A stretch of 64,000 bases of DNA from Paraburkholderia phenazinium (lineage in GTDB: Bacteria; Pseudomonadota; Gammaproteobacteria; Burkholderiales; Burkholderiaceae): contig NZ_FSRU01000002.1 in the NCBI RefSeq assembly GCF_900142845.1, positions 1,736,001-1,800,000 of the forward strand, written 5' to 3'. Of the stretch, positions 8,828-17,535 are shown piece after piece. Positions within the stretch are counted from its first letter, which is position 1. Each line of letters starts with the position of its first letter. The notes beneath the pieces were generated by a model. It had not been told where the DNA came from. It saw only the letters and a program-made list of their open reading frames with translations, and did not search any database. The translations under genes were made by a program, and so were the position numbers.

Positions 8828-9946
8828 CTAGAACTTGTGGCGAATGCCGGCGACGGTGGAGAATTGCCCGTTGGTGCTGGACGGGTTCGAGATCCCTTCG
8901 ATCCACGCTTTCGAGCCGGCGGCATTCTGATAGATGCCGTTCAGGTAGAGGTCGGTGGTCTTCGACAGGAAATACTCGCCGCCCACGGCGACCTGGTTGT
9001 AGTGCGCGTTCGCGGCGCTTGCCGCGCTGCTGTTCTGGCTCGTGTAGATATAGCCGAGCGAGAGCAGCGTGGCCGGCGTCAACTGGTAGCGCACGCTCGC
9101 TTCATAGTTGGCAAAGCGCAGGCTGCCGCCCGCAATCAGATTGAACTGCGAATTGGTGTACAGCAGCGCGAGCGTAGCCGGTCCGAATGCATAGGAGCCG
9201 CCGGCACCCCACACCTGATTGCGCGCAACGTTGCTGATGATCGACGAACTCGTGCCGTAGTAGTTGTCCGAAGGCGCCGCGCCGGCCGTATTGCTGGCCG
9301 GCTGATCGACCAGCGAATAGGCCGCATCGAGATGCAGCGGACCATTCACGTAATCCGCACCGGCACTCCATGCGCGGTTGTTGGCAAATTGCCCGGCGGT
9401 GTTCGAAAACGCGTACATCGCATTGGCGGTGAAGCCGGCCCAGGTGGGCGTGGTGTATTTGACGGCGTTGTCGGTGCGATAGGTGTTGTTGAGGTCGTCG
9501 TTATCGTAGACCGCGTTGGCATACTGGCTCAGCGCACCCACGCCGTTGATCTGCATATTCGACAGGTAGTCCTGCACGCTGTTGTACTGGCGCCCGAGTG
9601 TGATCGTACCGGCCCGGTCGTTGCTCAACCCCACCCATGCGCCGCGCCCGAACATCCGGCCACCCCCGCCCAGCGCGCCCGTTTCGAGATTGAAACTGTT
9701 TTCCAGCCTGAACAGCACCTTGTTGCCGCCGCCCAGATCCTCGCTGCCCAGCAAGCCCCAGCGTGAACCCTGCACGTTGCCTGGCGTCGCCTGATACGCC
9801 GACTGTCCCTTCTGGTTGTTGGTGTACGTAATGCCGGCGTCGACAATGCCGTATAGCGTGACGCTGCTTTGCGCATGGGCAGCCGCGCCGGCCAGTCCGG
9901 TTGCGGCGACGGCGAGCGTCGCGCGAAGAATCTGCTTGTGCATCAT
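8828..9946 (-). CDS. Gram-negative general porin (Burkholderia OpcP/OmpC type)
   Basis: 372 residues. The signal peptide (MMHKQILRATLAVAATGLAGAAAHA) is followed by the typical mature start QSSVTLYGIVDAGITY. Trimeric 16-strand porin features are present: GSRWGLLGSEDLGGGNKVLFRLE, the GRQYN turn, DYVNGPLHLDAAYS, and a C-terminal HKF ending in aromatic Phe for BamA recognition. It localises to the outer membrane. Lying between a SelA-like enzyme and a GntP permease on the same strand, it probably gives the substrate passage across the outer membrane. GAGG is 10 bases before the first of two consecutive ATGs. Confidence 0.94.
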   Translation of the reverse strand: MMHKQILRATLAVAATGLAGAAAHAQSSVTLYGIVDAGITYTNNQKGQSAYQATPGNVQGSRWGLLGSEDLGGGNKVLFRLENSFNLETGALGGGGRMFGRGAWVGLSNDRAGTITLGRQYNSVQDYLSNMQINGVGALSQYANAVYDNDDLNNTYRTDNAVKYTTPTWAGFTANAMYAFSNTAGQFANNRAWSAGADYVNGPLHLDAAYSLVDQPASNTAGAAPSDNYYGTSSSIISNVARNQVWGAGGSYAFGPATLALLYTNSQFNLIAGGSLRFANYEASVRYQLTPATLLSLGYIYTSQNSSAASAANAHYNQVAVGGEYFLSKTTDLYLNGIYQNAAGSKAWIEGISNPSSTNGQFSTVAGIRHKF

Positions 9947-10039
9947 GGGGTGGTTTCCTCAGGTCGAAAGAAAAGCAAACGCCGGTGGTTAGGGATTGTC
10001 CCGGCTATATCAGTAGTACTAAGCGTGCAAGGCAAAGCG

Positions 10040-10060
10040 ACACCGGAACGAATCCGGTGT
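10040..10060. promoter_or_regulatory. Inverted repeat between SelA-like gene and porin
   Basis: Perfect 8-base arms ACACCGGA and TCCGGTGT with a 5-base spacer. It lies 34 bases after the SelA-like stop and 94 bases before the porin start on the minus strand. There is no U-tract. It could be an operator for the porin, an attenuating hairpin or a terminator; the sequence alone does not decide. Confidence 0.4.
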
Positions 10061-10093
10061 ATCGGTCAAACACAGTCTTCGTGGAACGGCGTG

Positions 10094-11293
10094 TCAGTCG
10101 GGCCAGTTGCGACGGGTTGCCCCGCGGCGGGCGTCGCGCTGATGGAACGGCGTCACCCGCGGCTCGTGCGCTTGCTGCGCACGTTCGAGCTCGGCGACGA
10201 GGCGCGCCAGCACCACCTGCTCTTCGCCAGGATGCAGATTGCACGGGTCGACGAAAAAGAAATGCTGTTCGGCTTCGTGATCGCGCACGATCACCGGGGC
10301 CTCGCCCGCTGGCGGACGCGCCAGCGCATCGGCGAGATCCCAGGCGCTGGTGCGTGCCTCGCGCGGATCGATCTGCAGTTTCAGACGCTCGAGCGGATTG
10401 CCGGTCGGGTCGGCGTCGAGTTCGGCGCGCACCCCGGCGAAGCGCTTCAGCGCGTCACGCCAGAACGTCAGATAAGCGTGTTCGCGCGCGCGGACCTCCG
10501 CGTGATCGCGCTGTTGCCATTGTTCGAGCGCGGCCATCGCCCCGACGATGCCTTCCTTGCCGACCTTCATGCCGCGGCCAATGCCGCCGTTCTGGAAGTA
10601 AGCGGCCCGCACCAGCGCTTTACGGCCGGCGACGATGCCGGCGGTCAACCCGCCGAGGAACTTGTGCGCGGAGTAAAGCGCGAGGTCCGCACCTGCCGCG
10701 ATAAAGCGCTGCAGGTCATATTCGGACGCAGCATCGACGATCACCGGCACGCCCTTCGCGTGTGCTACGGCGACGAATTCTTCGAGCGGGATCATCCCGT
10801 ACTGCACGGTGTGATGCGACACGACGTAGAGTGCCGCCGTGGTGTGCTCGCCGATGGCGCTCGCCAGTTGATAGCCGTGCGCTTCGGTAGCGGCGCCGAC
10901 CGGCACGACCCGCGCACCGGCGAGGCGGATCGCCTGATCGATGGGTGCGCCATAATTGACGAGATGACCGGTCTGGATGACGACTTCATGACGCAGGCCG
11001 CGCGTATCCGGCAGACGCTCGATCAGGCCCAGGTCGTCGCCCGTCATGGTCGCGGCGATGCTCAAGGTGATGCCCGCCGAGCACGACGCGGTGATATAGC
11101 CTGCTTCGCTGCCGCACGCTCGCGCGATGACCGCAGAGGCCTTGCGTTGCAGATCGTCGATCTCGACGAACTGCGGCAAAACCTCCGCCACCGCTTCGAT
11201 GACCGGAGCGTGGACACTGGAAGCGCCGAGACTCGTCATCGTGCCCGAGGCATTGATGACAGGCCGTAAACCGTAGCGAGAGCGGATATCCAT
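10094..11293 (-). CDS. SelA-like PLP-dependent enzyme (D-glucosaminate ammonia-lyase / DgaE type)
   Basis: 399 residues of the fold-type I PLP superfamily, in the selenocysteine synthase-like branch that includes D-glucosaminate-6-phosphate ammonia-lyases. It opens with the branch-typical [18 protein letters not shown]. It contains [18 protein letters not shown], the cofactor aspartate in [11 protein letters not shown], and the probable Schiff-base lysine in [14 protein letters not shown]. Such enzymes eliminate ammonia from an amino acid or amino-sugar acid. The neighbours (porin, GntP permease, divergent IclR, RidA) fit catabolism of a substrate such as D-glucosaminate. A role in selenocysteine synthesis is unlikely, since no selB or selC is nearby. 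The substrate is inference. Confidence 0.8.
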   Translation of the reverse strand: MDIRSRYGLRPVINASGTMTSLGASSVHAPVIEAVAEVLPQFVEIDDLQRKASAVIARACGSEAGYITASCSAGITLSIAATMTGDDLGLIERLPDTRGLRHEVVIQTGHLVNYGAPIDQAIRLAGARVVPVGAATEAHGYQLASAIGEHTTAALYVVSHHTVQYGMIPLEEFVAVAHAKGVPVIVDAASEYDLQRFIAAGADLALYSAHKFLGGLTAGIVAGRKALVRAAYFQNGGIGRGMKVGKEGIVGAMAALEQWQQRDHAEVRAREHAYLTFWRDALKRFAGVRAELDADPTGNPLERLKLQIDPREARTSAWDLADALARPPAGEAPVIVRDHEAEQHFFFVDPCNLHPGEEQVVLARLVAELERAQQAHEPRVTPFHQRDARRGATRRNWPD

Positions 11294-11414
11294 CGAGAAA
11301 CGTCTCCAGGCGAGTATTTCTTAATTATGGAATATGTGTTGTAATTGAGGATTAGTCTAGCATACAATGTCCGTGCGTCAACTGGACAAAAACATCCGGC
11401 ATCCAAGGAGCACA
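11294..11414. promoter_or_regulatory. Divergent promoter region, SelA-like operon / IclR gene
   Basis: This AT-rich 121-base region separates the minus-strand SelA-porin-GntP group from the plus-strand IclR gene. An imperfect inverted repeat, CTTAATTAT at 11320-11328 and GTAATTGAG at 11341-11349 (7 of 9 paired), is the best candidate for an IclR-protein site. Support is positional only. Confidence 0.35.
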
Positions 11415-12284
11415 ATGGCCCGTACGCCCCGATCCACCGCCGCTGAGGCCGCGGCGGCCTTATCCGCGACGCCCGCCGAGACGCCCGCGGCGCCGGCCTC
11501 CCAGGCGCCACGCACCCGCACCAGCGCGATCGACCGCGCGGTGCAGATTCTCGACGCGCTGCAGGAAGCCAACCGGCCGGCCACGGCCTATGAAGTCGCG
11601 CGCATGGTAGGCGCCCCGCTCTCTACGGTCTATTCGATCATCAACGATCTGGTCGAAAAGAACCTGTTGGCCCGGCGTCTGGACGGCACCATCTGGCTCG
11701 GCTCGCGGCTCTATGGCTATGGGCTCACCTACGCCAGTTCGCTCGACTACCTCGCGGTGGCGAACGAGGAAATGCAGCGTCTGTCCGCCGAAGTCGAAGA
11801 GACGGTCCAGGTGTGCGGACTCGAAGAGGGCATGATGATCGTGCTCCAGATGGCCGAAGGGCCGGGGCATTTCCGTGTCACCTCGCGCGTGGGCAGCCGG
11901 GTGCCGCTCAACTGGACCGCGTCGGGGCGCCTGCTGGTCGGTCATCTTCCGGACGCCGAACGGATCGCCTTCTTCGCCGAGCATGCCCAGGCCTCGCCCA
12001 CCGGCCGCGCCGAAACCCGTCCCAAGGTACTCGCGCAGATTGCGCGAGACGCGCTCGACGCGCGCCTGTCGATCCAGATCGGCGAGTCCGATGCGTCGGT
12101 AGCGTGCCTCGCCGCGCCTGTGCTCGATAACACCGGCACCTGCGTGTTTACGATTTCGATTGTGATGCCCGAGGCGAAAGCCGTGCTCGGCACCGAGCGC
12201 TATGCCCAGGCCGTGCAAGACGTCGCTGCCCGCATCGAAGCGCGGCTCGGCTGGCGGCATCGCGAGCAGGGCGCCACCGCCTGA
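11415..12284 (+). CDS. IclR-family transcriptional regulator
   Basis: 289 residues. After an Ala/Pro-rich N-terminal extension of about 35 residues comes the IclR winged helix-turn-helix: SAIDRAVQILDALQEANRPATAYEVARMVG, then PLSTVYSIINDLVEKNLL. The C-terminal effector domain carries the usual LNWTASGRLLVGHLP and ETVQVCGLEEG elements. The ATG at 11415 is preceded by AAGGAG with 4 bases of spacing; the ATG at 11367 lacks such a site and adds only a basic leader. It is divergent from the SelA-like/porin/GntP group and 47 bases upstream of a RidA gene. It probably regulates that catabolic unit. The effector is unknown. Confidence 0.92.
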   Translation: MARTPRSTAAEAAAALSATPAETPAAPASQAPRTRTSAIDRAVQILDALQEANRPATAYEVARMVGAPLSTVYSIINDLVEKNLLARRLDGTIWLGSRLYGYGLTYASSLDYLAVANEEMQRLSAEVEETVQVCGLEEGMMIVLQMAEGPGHFRVTSRVGSRVPLNWTASGRLLVGHLPDAERIAFFAEHAQASPTGRAETRPKVLAQIARDALDARLSIQIGESDASVACLAAPVLDNTGTCVFTISIVMPEAKAVLGTERYAQAVQDVAARIEARLGWRHREQGATA

Positions 12285-12331
12285 AAGTCGTTTGAAATTT
12301 TTCAGCCCGATCTCACCCCATTCGATCCCAG

Positions 12332-12793
12332 ATGAACTGTTATGAACGGCTGCATGCACGCGGCCTGAAGCTTCCCCAAGTGCCGACGCCCATCGGCAAC
12401 TTCCGTCACTGCACACGTGAAGGCAATCTGCTGTTCCTCTCGGGTCAGGGCCCCCTGAACGAAGCCGGTTCGCTGATGACCGGCAAGGTGGGCGCCACCG
12501 TCAGCACCGAAGAAGCGTATGGACACGCGCAACTGGTCGGGCTGAATCTGCTCGCGGTCCTGCACAATGAACTGGGAGACCTGCAACGCGTGAAGCGGGT
12601 CGTCAAGTTGCTTGGGATGGTCAACGCCACACCGGAATTCACCGAACATCCGCATGTCATCAACGGTTGCTCGGATCTGTTCGTCGACGTGTTCGGCGAA
12701 GCAGGCCGGCACTCGCGCTCGGCTGTGGGCATGGGCTCGCTGCCAGGCAACATCACCGTCGAGATCGAGGCCATCGTCGCCATCTGCGATTGA
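12332..12793 (+). CDS. RidA-family (YjgF/YER057c/UK114) protein
   Basis: 153 residues, the size of the YjgF_endoribonuc-like subgroup related to E. coli RidA. Characteristic segments are FLSGQGPLNEAGSLMTGKVG, YGHAQLVGLNLLAVLHNELGDLQRVKRVVKLLGMVN and the C-terminal GNITVEIEAIVAI. The canonical RidA arginine position is approached in AGRHSRSAVGMGSLPG. RidA proteins hydrolyse reactive enamines or imines released by PLP-dependent eliminases. Its place next to an IclR regulator and a divergent SelA-like PLP lyase suggests it clears the product of that enzyme. That link is inference; some relatives act as deaminases on other substrates. Confidence 0.88.
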   Translation: MNCYERLHARGLKLPQVPTPIGNFRHCTREGNLLFLSGQGPLNEAGSLMTGKVGATVSTEEAYGHAQLVGLNLLAVLHNELGDLQRVKRVVKLLGMVNATPEFTEHPHVINGCSDLFVDVFGEAGRHSRSAVGMGSLPGNITVEIEAIVAICD

Positions 12794-12796
12794 GTT

Positions 12797-12813
12797 GCGC
12801 AACGCAGTTGCGC
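12797..12813. terminator. Hairpin after RidA gene
   Basis: A perfect 7-base stem GCGCAAC/GTTGCGC closes a 3-base loop four bases after the stop codon. No U-tract follows, so termination there would be weak or factor-dependent. Confidence 0.4.
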
Positions 12814-13023
12814 CGCCAGGCGACGCCCGTGAGCCGCGCCACTGAGCGAAGCGGGCATTCGCACGTCAAAAACGCACCTTTCACAAATCGCGCAAACCTG
12901 CACAATCGCAACTTCTTACCCAAGGTTCATAAATCTTACACAGGTAACTAGTTATGCTTCGGCGGTGATGAGCGAGGGACCCCACACCCTCGCCAGATTC
13001 CTTCCCATCGTCAAAGGCCTCCC

Positions 13024-13389
13024 ATGTTCGCCAGGTCTGCGTGTAGCGTTGCGTTCAACGAAAACTCCGTAGGCAAACGTTTGGCGACGCGGCCAGGGGC
13101 GTGGTTACGCATGCTCTGGGCAAGCGTATTCGCAGCGTCCCTGGGCCTGTTTCTGAGCGCCTGCGGCAACGACGACACCAAGCCACCCGCGACGCCCACG
13201 ACCACCGCCGAACAGATCGACGCCGCCCCGCCCGCTCCCTGGGCCGTGCCGCAAACCGCTTCAACTCATACGGCGCAGGCCGCAGCCTTGCCCGCGCAAA
13301 CCATCCAGACACCGCCGCCCGCTCCCGCACAGGTTGGCGCAGCCGCATCCGACAGTCTTGCAACACCCGTGATTCACACCGTTGATTGA
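13024..13389 (+). CDS. Small putative lipoprotein, Pro/Ala/Thr-rich
   Basis: 121 residues with no recognised domain. A hydrophobic segment (MLWASVFAASLGLFLSAC, about residues 30-47) ends in a lipobox LSAC followed by GND, so it is probably lipidated. The Asp two residues after Cys hints at inner-membrane retention by the enteric rule, which may not hold in Burkholderia. The remainder is low-complexity Pro/Ala/Thr/Gln and probably disordered. AAGG precedes the ATG at 13024; the ATG at 13111 would give a more standard signal peptide. It ends 82 bases before the phospholipase gene. Function unknown. Confidence 0.6.
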   Translation: MFARSACSVAFNENSVGKRLATRPGAWLRMLWASVFAASLGLFLSACGNDDTKPPATPTTTAEQIDAAPPAPWAVPQTASTHTAQAAALPAQTIQTPPPAPAQVGAAASDSLATPVIHTVD

Positions 13390-13471
13390 GTTCGTCTGAG
13401 TCCCCGCGCCGGCTGTGCCTGTGCTTGAGTGCCGTCGCGCATATTCCTTCTCCTGAAGATCGAAGCCCAAC

Positions 13472-15613
13472 ATGACATCAAAAAATCGCCGTGATTTTCT
13501 ACGCGCAGCCGCCTCGGCTGCCGGCTCCGCAACCGCGTTAGGCATGCTGCCGCTCGGCATCCGCAACGCGCTCGCGCTGCCTGCCAACAACGCAACCGGC
13601 ACCATCCAGGACGTTGAGCACATCATCATCCTGATGCAGGAAAACCGTTCGTTCGATCACTACTTCGGCACGCTGCGCGGCGTGCGCGGTTTCGGCGACA
13701 CGCGCGCGGTCTCGCTGCCCACCGGCAATCCGGTGTGGTATCAGCCGCTTGCAGAAGGTATCGCCGCGGACGCCGCCTATGTGCTGCCGTTCCGTCCGAG
13801 CGCACCGAATCTGGGCCTGCAGTTCCTGCAGGATCTGGCGCACGACTGGAACAGCACGCACACCGCATGGAACGGCGGCCTCTACGACCAGTGGGTGCCG
13901 GCCAAGGGCACCACGACGATGGCGTACATGACGCGCGAAGACATTCCGTTCCACTACGCACTCGCCGACGCGTTCACGATCTGCGACGCGTACCACTGCT
14001 CGATCATGGGCCCGACCGATCCGAACCGCTACTACATGTGGACCGGCTGGGTGGGCAACGACGGCAACGGCGGTGGCCCGGTGATCGACAACTCCGAACT
14101 CGGCTACGGCTGGTCGACCTACCCGGAAGTGCTGCAAAGCGCGGGCATTTCGTGGAAGATCTATCAGGACATGGGCACCGGCCTGAACGCCAACGGCTCG
14201 TGGGGCTGGACCTCGAATCCGTATATCGGCAACTACGGCGACAACTCGCTGCTGTACTTCAACCAGTACCGCAACGCGCAACCGGGCAATCCGCTGTACG
14301 ACAACGCACGCACGGGCACCAACGTGTCGAACGGCGGCACTTACTTCGATGTCCTGAAGCAGGACGTGACCAACAACACGCTGCCGCAGGTCTCGTGGAT
14401 CGTCGCGCCGGAAGCCTATTCCGAGCACCCGAACTGGCCCGCCAACTACGGCGCGTGGTATGTCGATCAGGTGCTGCAGATCCTGACGTCGAACCCGGAG
14501 GTGTGGAGCAAGACGGTGCTGCTCGTCAACTACGACGAGAACGACGGCTTCTTCGATCACATGGCGCCGCCGTTTGCGCCGACCAGCAGCGCCAGCGGCC
14601 TGTCGACGGTCGCGCTCACCAACGAAAACTACACGGGCAATGGCCAGTACACGGCCGGCGAATATTCCAACGGCCCGTACGGCCTTGGACCGCGCGTGCC
14701 GATGATCGTGGTGTCGCCGTGGACGAAGGGCGGTTATGTGTGCTCGCAACTGTTCGACCACACGTCGGTGATCCGCTTCATCGAAAAGCGCTTCGGTCAA
14801 AGCCACAATCTCGCCGAATCGAACATCACGCCGTGGCGCCAGGCGATCTGCGGCGACCTGACGTCGGCCTTCAACTTCGTCAATCCGAACGACGCCACGC
14901 CGACGCTGCCGAGCACTTCCGGCTACGTGCCGCCGGACCAGTTGCGTCACCCGGACTATGTGCCGCTGCCGCCGCTCGTGCAGGCCGTGCCGAAACAGGA
15001 ACCGGGCGTGCGCCCCGCGCGTGCCCTGCCCTACGAACTCTTCGTGCGCCTGCACGACGAGGCTTCGCAAGGCCAGCTGTCGATGCGCTTCCTCAACAGC
15101 GGGCAAGCCGGCGCCGTGTTCCTGGTCTATGCCACCAATAGCAGCGCTGCACCGCGCAGCTATACCGTCGAAGCCGGCAAGCGCATTGACGACAACTTCC
15201 CGGTCACCGCCAGCGGCACTTACGACTACACCGTGTTCGGCCCGAACGGCTATCTGCGCCGTTTCGCCGGCAAGCCGGCGGTCGCATCGAACTGGTGGAG
15301 CCATACGGAAGTGGCCCAACCGGAAGTGGCCGAAGGTTACGACGTCGCCAACGGCAACCTGCAGTTGCGTCTCCAGAACCTCGGCACGGCACGTTGCGAA
15401 TTCACCATCAGCAATGCGTACGATCCGAGCATGAGCGTCAAGCGCACCGTCGTGGGCGGCAGCACGGAGGAGCTCTACCTCGATCTGCGCGCCGCCTACG
15501 GCTGGTACGACCTGACGATAACCGTCAACACGGACGCGACCTACGTGCGGCGTCTCGCCGGTCACGTGGAAACGGGACGCAGCAGCATGAGCGATCCGGC
15601 GCTGGGCAGCTAA
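13472..15613 (+). CDS. plcN: Tat-exported phosphocholine-specific phospholipase C
   Basis: 713 residues, the standard length for the bacterial phosphoesterase/PlcC family. The N-terminus has a Tat signal (NRRDFLRAA near residues 5-13) with a cleavage region ending NALA. The phosphoesterase domain begins with the diagnostic QENRSFDHYFGTLRGVRGFGD, and HPNWPANYGAWYVDQVL and NYDENDGFFDH hold further metal or active-site residues. Two C-terminal DUF756-type domains occupy roughly residues 510-700. It hydrolyses phosphatidylcholine or related lipids in the periplasm or outside the cell. Which paralogue (plcN, plcH or plcC) it matches best is not certain from sequence reading. A strong hairpin follows the stop codon. 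Confidence 0.92.
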   Translation: MTSKNRRDFLRAAASAAGSATALGMLPLGIRNALALPANNATGTIQDVEHIIILMQENRSFDHYFGTLRGVRGFGDTRAVSLPTGNPVWYQPLAEGIAADAAYVLPFRPSAPNLGLQFLQDLAHDWNSTHTAWNGGLYDQWVPAKGTTTMAYMTREDIPFHYALADAFTICDAYHCSIMGPTDPNRYYMWTGWVGNDGNGGGPVIDNSELGYGWSTYPEVLQSAGISWKIYQDMGTGLNANGSWGWTSNPYIGNYGDNSLLYFNQYRNAQPGNPLYDNARTGTNVSNGGTYFDVLKQDVTNNTLPQVSWIVAPEAYSEHPNWPANYGAWYVDQVLQILTSNPEVWSKTVLLVNYDENDGFFDHMAPPFAPTSSASGLSTVALTNENYTGNGQYTAGEYSNGPYGLGPRVPMIVVSPWTKGGYVCSQLFDHTSVIRFIEKRFGQSHNLAESNITPWRQAICGDLTSAFNFVNPNDATPTLPSTSGYVPPDQLRHPDYVPLPPLVQAVPKQEPGVRPARALPYELFVRLHDEASQGQLSMRFLNSGQAGAVFLVYATNSSAAPRSYTVEAGKRIDDNFPVTASGTYDYTVFGPNGYLRRFAGKPAVASNWWSHTEVAQPEVAEGYDVANGNLQLRLQNLGTARCEFTISNAYDPSMSVKRTVVGGSTEELYLDLRAAYGWYDLTITVNTDATYVRRLAGHVETGRSSMSDPALGS

Positions 15614-15636
15614 GCCTCGCTCGGTAAAGACCGTCT

Positions 15637-15665
15637 CCCGGGCCGCGCGCTGTGCGCGGCCCGGG
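15637..15665. terminator. Bidirectional hairpin between plcN and nitH
   Basis: A perfect 12-base GC stem (CCCGGGCCGCGC and its complement) with a 5-base loop lies between the convergent plcN and nitH genes, 24 bases after plcN. It has no U-tract in either direction. It probably blocks read-through both ways or protects 3' ends. Confidence 0.65.
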
Positions 15666-15683
15666 CGCCTTCACCTTCACTTC

Positions 15684-16997
15684 TCAAGCCGCCATCGAGG
15701 CGCAAGCCGCGGCGCGTTCGCGCTGCTTCGCAAGAATCGCCTGCACGACGTGGTCCGCGTCGCGCGCGATCCCCGAGAACCGCCCCGAGCCCCATGTGTG
15801 CAACCAGGGCAAGCCGACGAAATACAGGCCCTCGACCGGCGTAATGCCGCGCGTGTGCGCCGGATAGCCTCGTCCATTGAACACGGGTGCGTCGATCCAG
15901 CTAAAGTCCGGCGTAAAGCCGATGCACCACACGATCGCCGCGATGCCGCTGTCGGCGAGTGCGAGCGTCGTGCGTTCATGCGCGGGCTGCCAGACGGGGG
16001 CATAGACGTCGCCGGGCGGCGCGTCGATCGCGTTCTTGCTGATGAAGCCGTCGATGCTGGCATTGATGCGGTTATAGGTGTCGTCCGCATCGTCGAGATT
16101 GGCCGCGAGGTTCGGCGCAAAGTGCAGCACGCCGTCGCGCAGGTCTTCGAGCCGTCCGTACAGCTCCATGCCTTCGGCGGCGAACCGGCGCAGGTCGATA
16201 TCGCGGCCACCGTCGCGACCGGTCACATAGTGATTGGTGTTGTCACGCACGCCTTCGCGCAGCGGATGTTTTTCCACCGGCATATCGTAGTACTGCATGT
16301 CCGCGAGCCAATCCACCACATCGCGTCCACGATAGAAACGCGCGCAGCGCGGCGCCTCGCCCACCGCCAGCACCACCTTGCGGCCGGCCAGATGCAGGTC
16401 TTCTGCGATCTGCGCGCCGGATTGTCCCGAACCCACCACCAGCACCGCGCCCTCGGGCAACGCCTGCGGATTGCGATACTCGGACGACTGCATCTGCACG
16501 ATCTGTGCAGGCAGGCGTTCAGCCATGCGCGGCACGATGGGCGTGTGATAACCGCCTGAGGCCACGACCACCTGATCGGCGGTGAAATCGCCCTGGCTGG
16601 TCGTCACCGCATAGATGCCGTCATCGCGCCGTTTCACGCGGCTGACCTGGGTATGCTCCAGCACGGGCGCATCCACCATGGCGATGAAGCCGTCGAGGTA
16701 GGCGACGATTTCGTCCTTCTTCATGAAGCCATGCGGATCGTCGCCCGCATAGGGGTAGCCCGGCAGCCCGCATTGCCAGTTCGGCGTGACGAGACAGAAG
16801 GCGTCCCAGCGCTGCGTGCGCCAGGTATGCGTGAGCGTCTGCTTCTCGAGCACGAGGTGATCGACGCCGGCCTGTTTCAGGTAGTAACTGATCGACAGCC
16901 CCGCCTGCCCGCCACCGACGACGAGCACGCTGTAGCGGCCGTCGCCGTGTCCTTGCTCGCCTGTCCCGCTGTTCACGGAGTGCGCTGTGTTCGACAT
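15684..16997 (-). CDS. nitH: Nit1C FAD-dependent oxidoreductase (MSMEG_0569 family)
   Basis: 437 residues. The N-terminal FAD fold is YSVLVVGGGQAGLSISYYLK near residue 22, and a second dinucleotide fold VLVVGSGQSGAQIAEDL lies near 185. The late motif GLYFVGLPWLHTWGSGRFSG is typical of the MSMEG_0569 branch of flavin monooxygenase-like proteins. It is the last gene of the nit operon, 105 bases after nitG. I chose the ATG at 16997, with AAGGA 6 bases upstream, over a TTG at 17012. Its substrate is unknown. The Nit1C cluster has been linked experimentally to growth on cyanide as nitrogen source in pseudomonads and burkholderias, so an oxygenation step on a cyano compound is plausible but inferred. 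Confidence 0.92.
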   Translation of the reverse strand: MSNTAHSVNSGTGEQGHGDGRYSVLVVGGGQAGLSISYYLKQAGVDHLVLEKQTLTHTWRTQRWDAFCLVTPNWQCGLPGYPYAGDDPHGFMKKDEIVAYLDGFIAMVDAPVLEHTQVSRVKRRDDGIYAVTTSQGDFTADQVVVASGGYHTPIVPRMAERLPAQIVQMQSSEYRNPQALPEGAVLVVGSGQSGAQIAEDLHLAGRKVVLAVGEAPRCARFYRGRDVVDWLADMQYYDMPVEKHPLREGVRDNTNHYVTGRDGGRDIDLRRFAAEGMELYGRLEDLRDGVLHFAPNLAANLDDADDTYNRINASIDGFISKNAIDAPPGDVYAPVWQPAHERTTLALADSGIAAIVWCIGFTPDFSWIDAPVFNGRGYPAHTRGITPVEGLYFVGLPWLHTWGSGRFSGIARDADHVVQAILAKQRERAAACASMAA

Positions 16998-17102
16998 GAT
17001 GCGTCCTTGCAAGTGGAAGATCGGCCGGCCGTCGCGGCGATATCGCGCGGCTGGCCCGACGAAACGGTTAGGTCATGTGTGAACCCGTGTGTTGCATCCG
17101 GT

Positions 17103-17387
17103 TCAGACCAACTCGATGACTTTCACGGTGGCGCCCGCCTGCTCGCGAAAGCGCTCCGCGTCGCGCTCGATCTGCGCGAGCTGATCCATCGCGGCCGAGC
17201 AGGCAAAACCGTACTTCTGCCGCACGCGCTCCGAGGCGATGTTGAGCGCCTCGCGCGAGCGTTGGACAAAGTCGTCCAGCGGGTAAGCGTGACCCGGCGT
17301 AAAGAAATCGCTGACCACCTGCGACGGCGAATAGCAATTCGCTTCGTCGCCATCAGGCCATTGAATCCGAAAGTGCATGACAGGCAT
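17103..17387 (-). CDS. nitG: Nit1C small protein (MSMEG_0570 family)
   Basis: 94 residues, as expected for the MSMEG_0570 'nitrogen starvation response' family of unknown function. It begins MPVMHFRIQWPDGDE, contains CYSPSQVVSDFFTPGHAYPLDDFV and ends in a charged helix rich in Glu/Arg/Gln. No catalytic motif is recognised, and it is probably cytoplasmic. AAAGGA stands 6 bases before the ATG at 17387. Its start lies inside the reading frame of the truncated glycosyltransferase remnant, which begins on the nitF stop codon, so its translation may now depend on ribosomes crossing that remnant. Confidence 0.9.
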   Translation of the reverse strand: MPVMHFRIQWPDGDEANCYSPSQVVSDFFTPGHAYPLDDFVQRSREALNIASERVRQKYGFACSAAMDQLAQIERDAERFREQAGATVKVIELV

Positions 17388-17535
17388 GGAGATTCCTTTC
17401 TGCTGATGGCCTGGTGAACGGCAGGCGGCGTCTGTGCGAGCTGAGCGCGCTCGCCAGTTCGAGCGTATGCACGACCCCGCCGCGCGGGTCGACCGAATGC
17501 GTGAGCAACGCGATCCGCAATGCATCCTTGTTCAT
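17353..17535 (-). pseudogene. Truncated MSMEG_0565-family glycosyltransferase remnant
   Basis: An ATG at 17535 overlaps the nitF stop (ATGA). It opens a frame whose first 31 residues, including LRIALLTHSVDPRGGVVHT, look like the start of the group 1 glycosyltransferase found between the AIR-synthase and MSMEG_0570 genes in cyanobacterial and mycobacterial versions of this cluster. After about 17442 similarity stops (SSHRRRLPFTRPS and onwards) and the frame ends at 17353, inside nitG. Roughly 330 of about 370 expected codons are missing, so an internal deletion has removed the enzyme and left the translational start. The short frame could still serve to couple nitF and nitG translation. Confidence 0.72.

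Noticed and set aside
13538..15565. Long open frame (675 codons) on the strand opposite the phospholipase gene
   Set aside because: Arg/Val/His-rich composition typical of the antisense of GC-rich coding DNA; the sense strand encodes a clear Tat-exported phospholipase.
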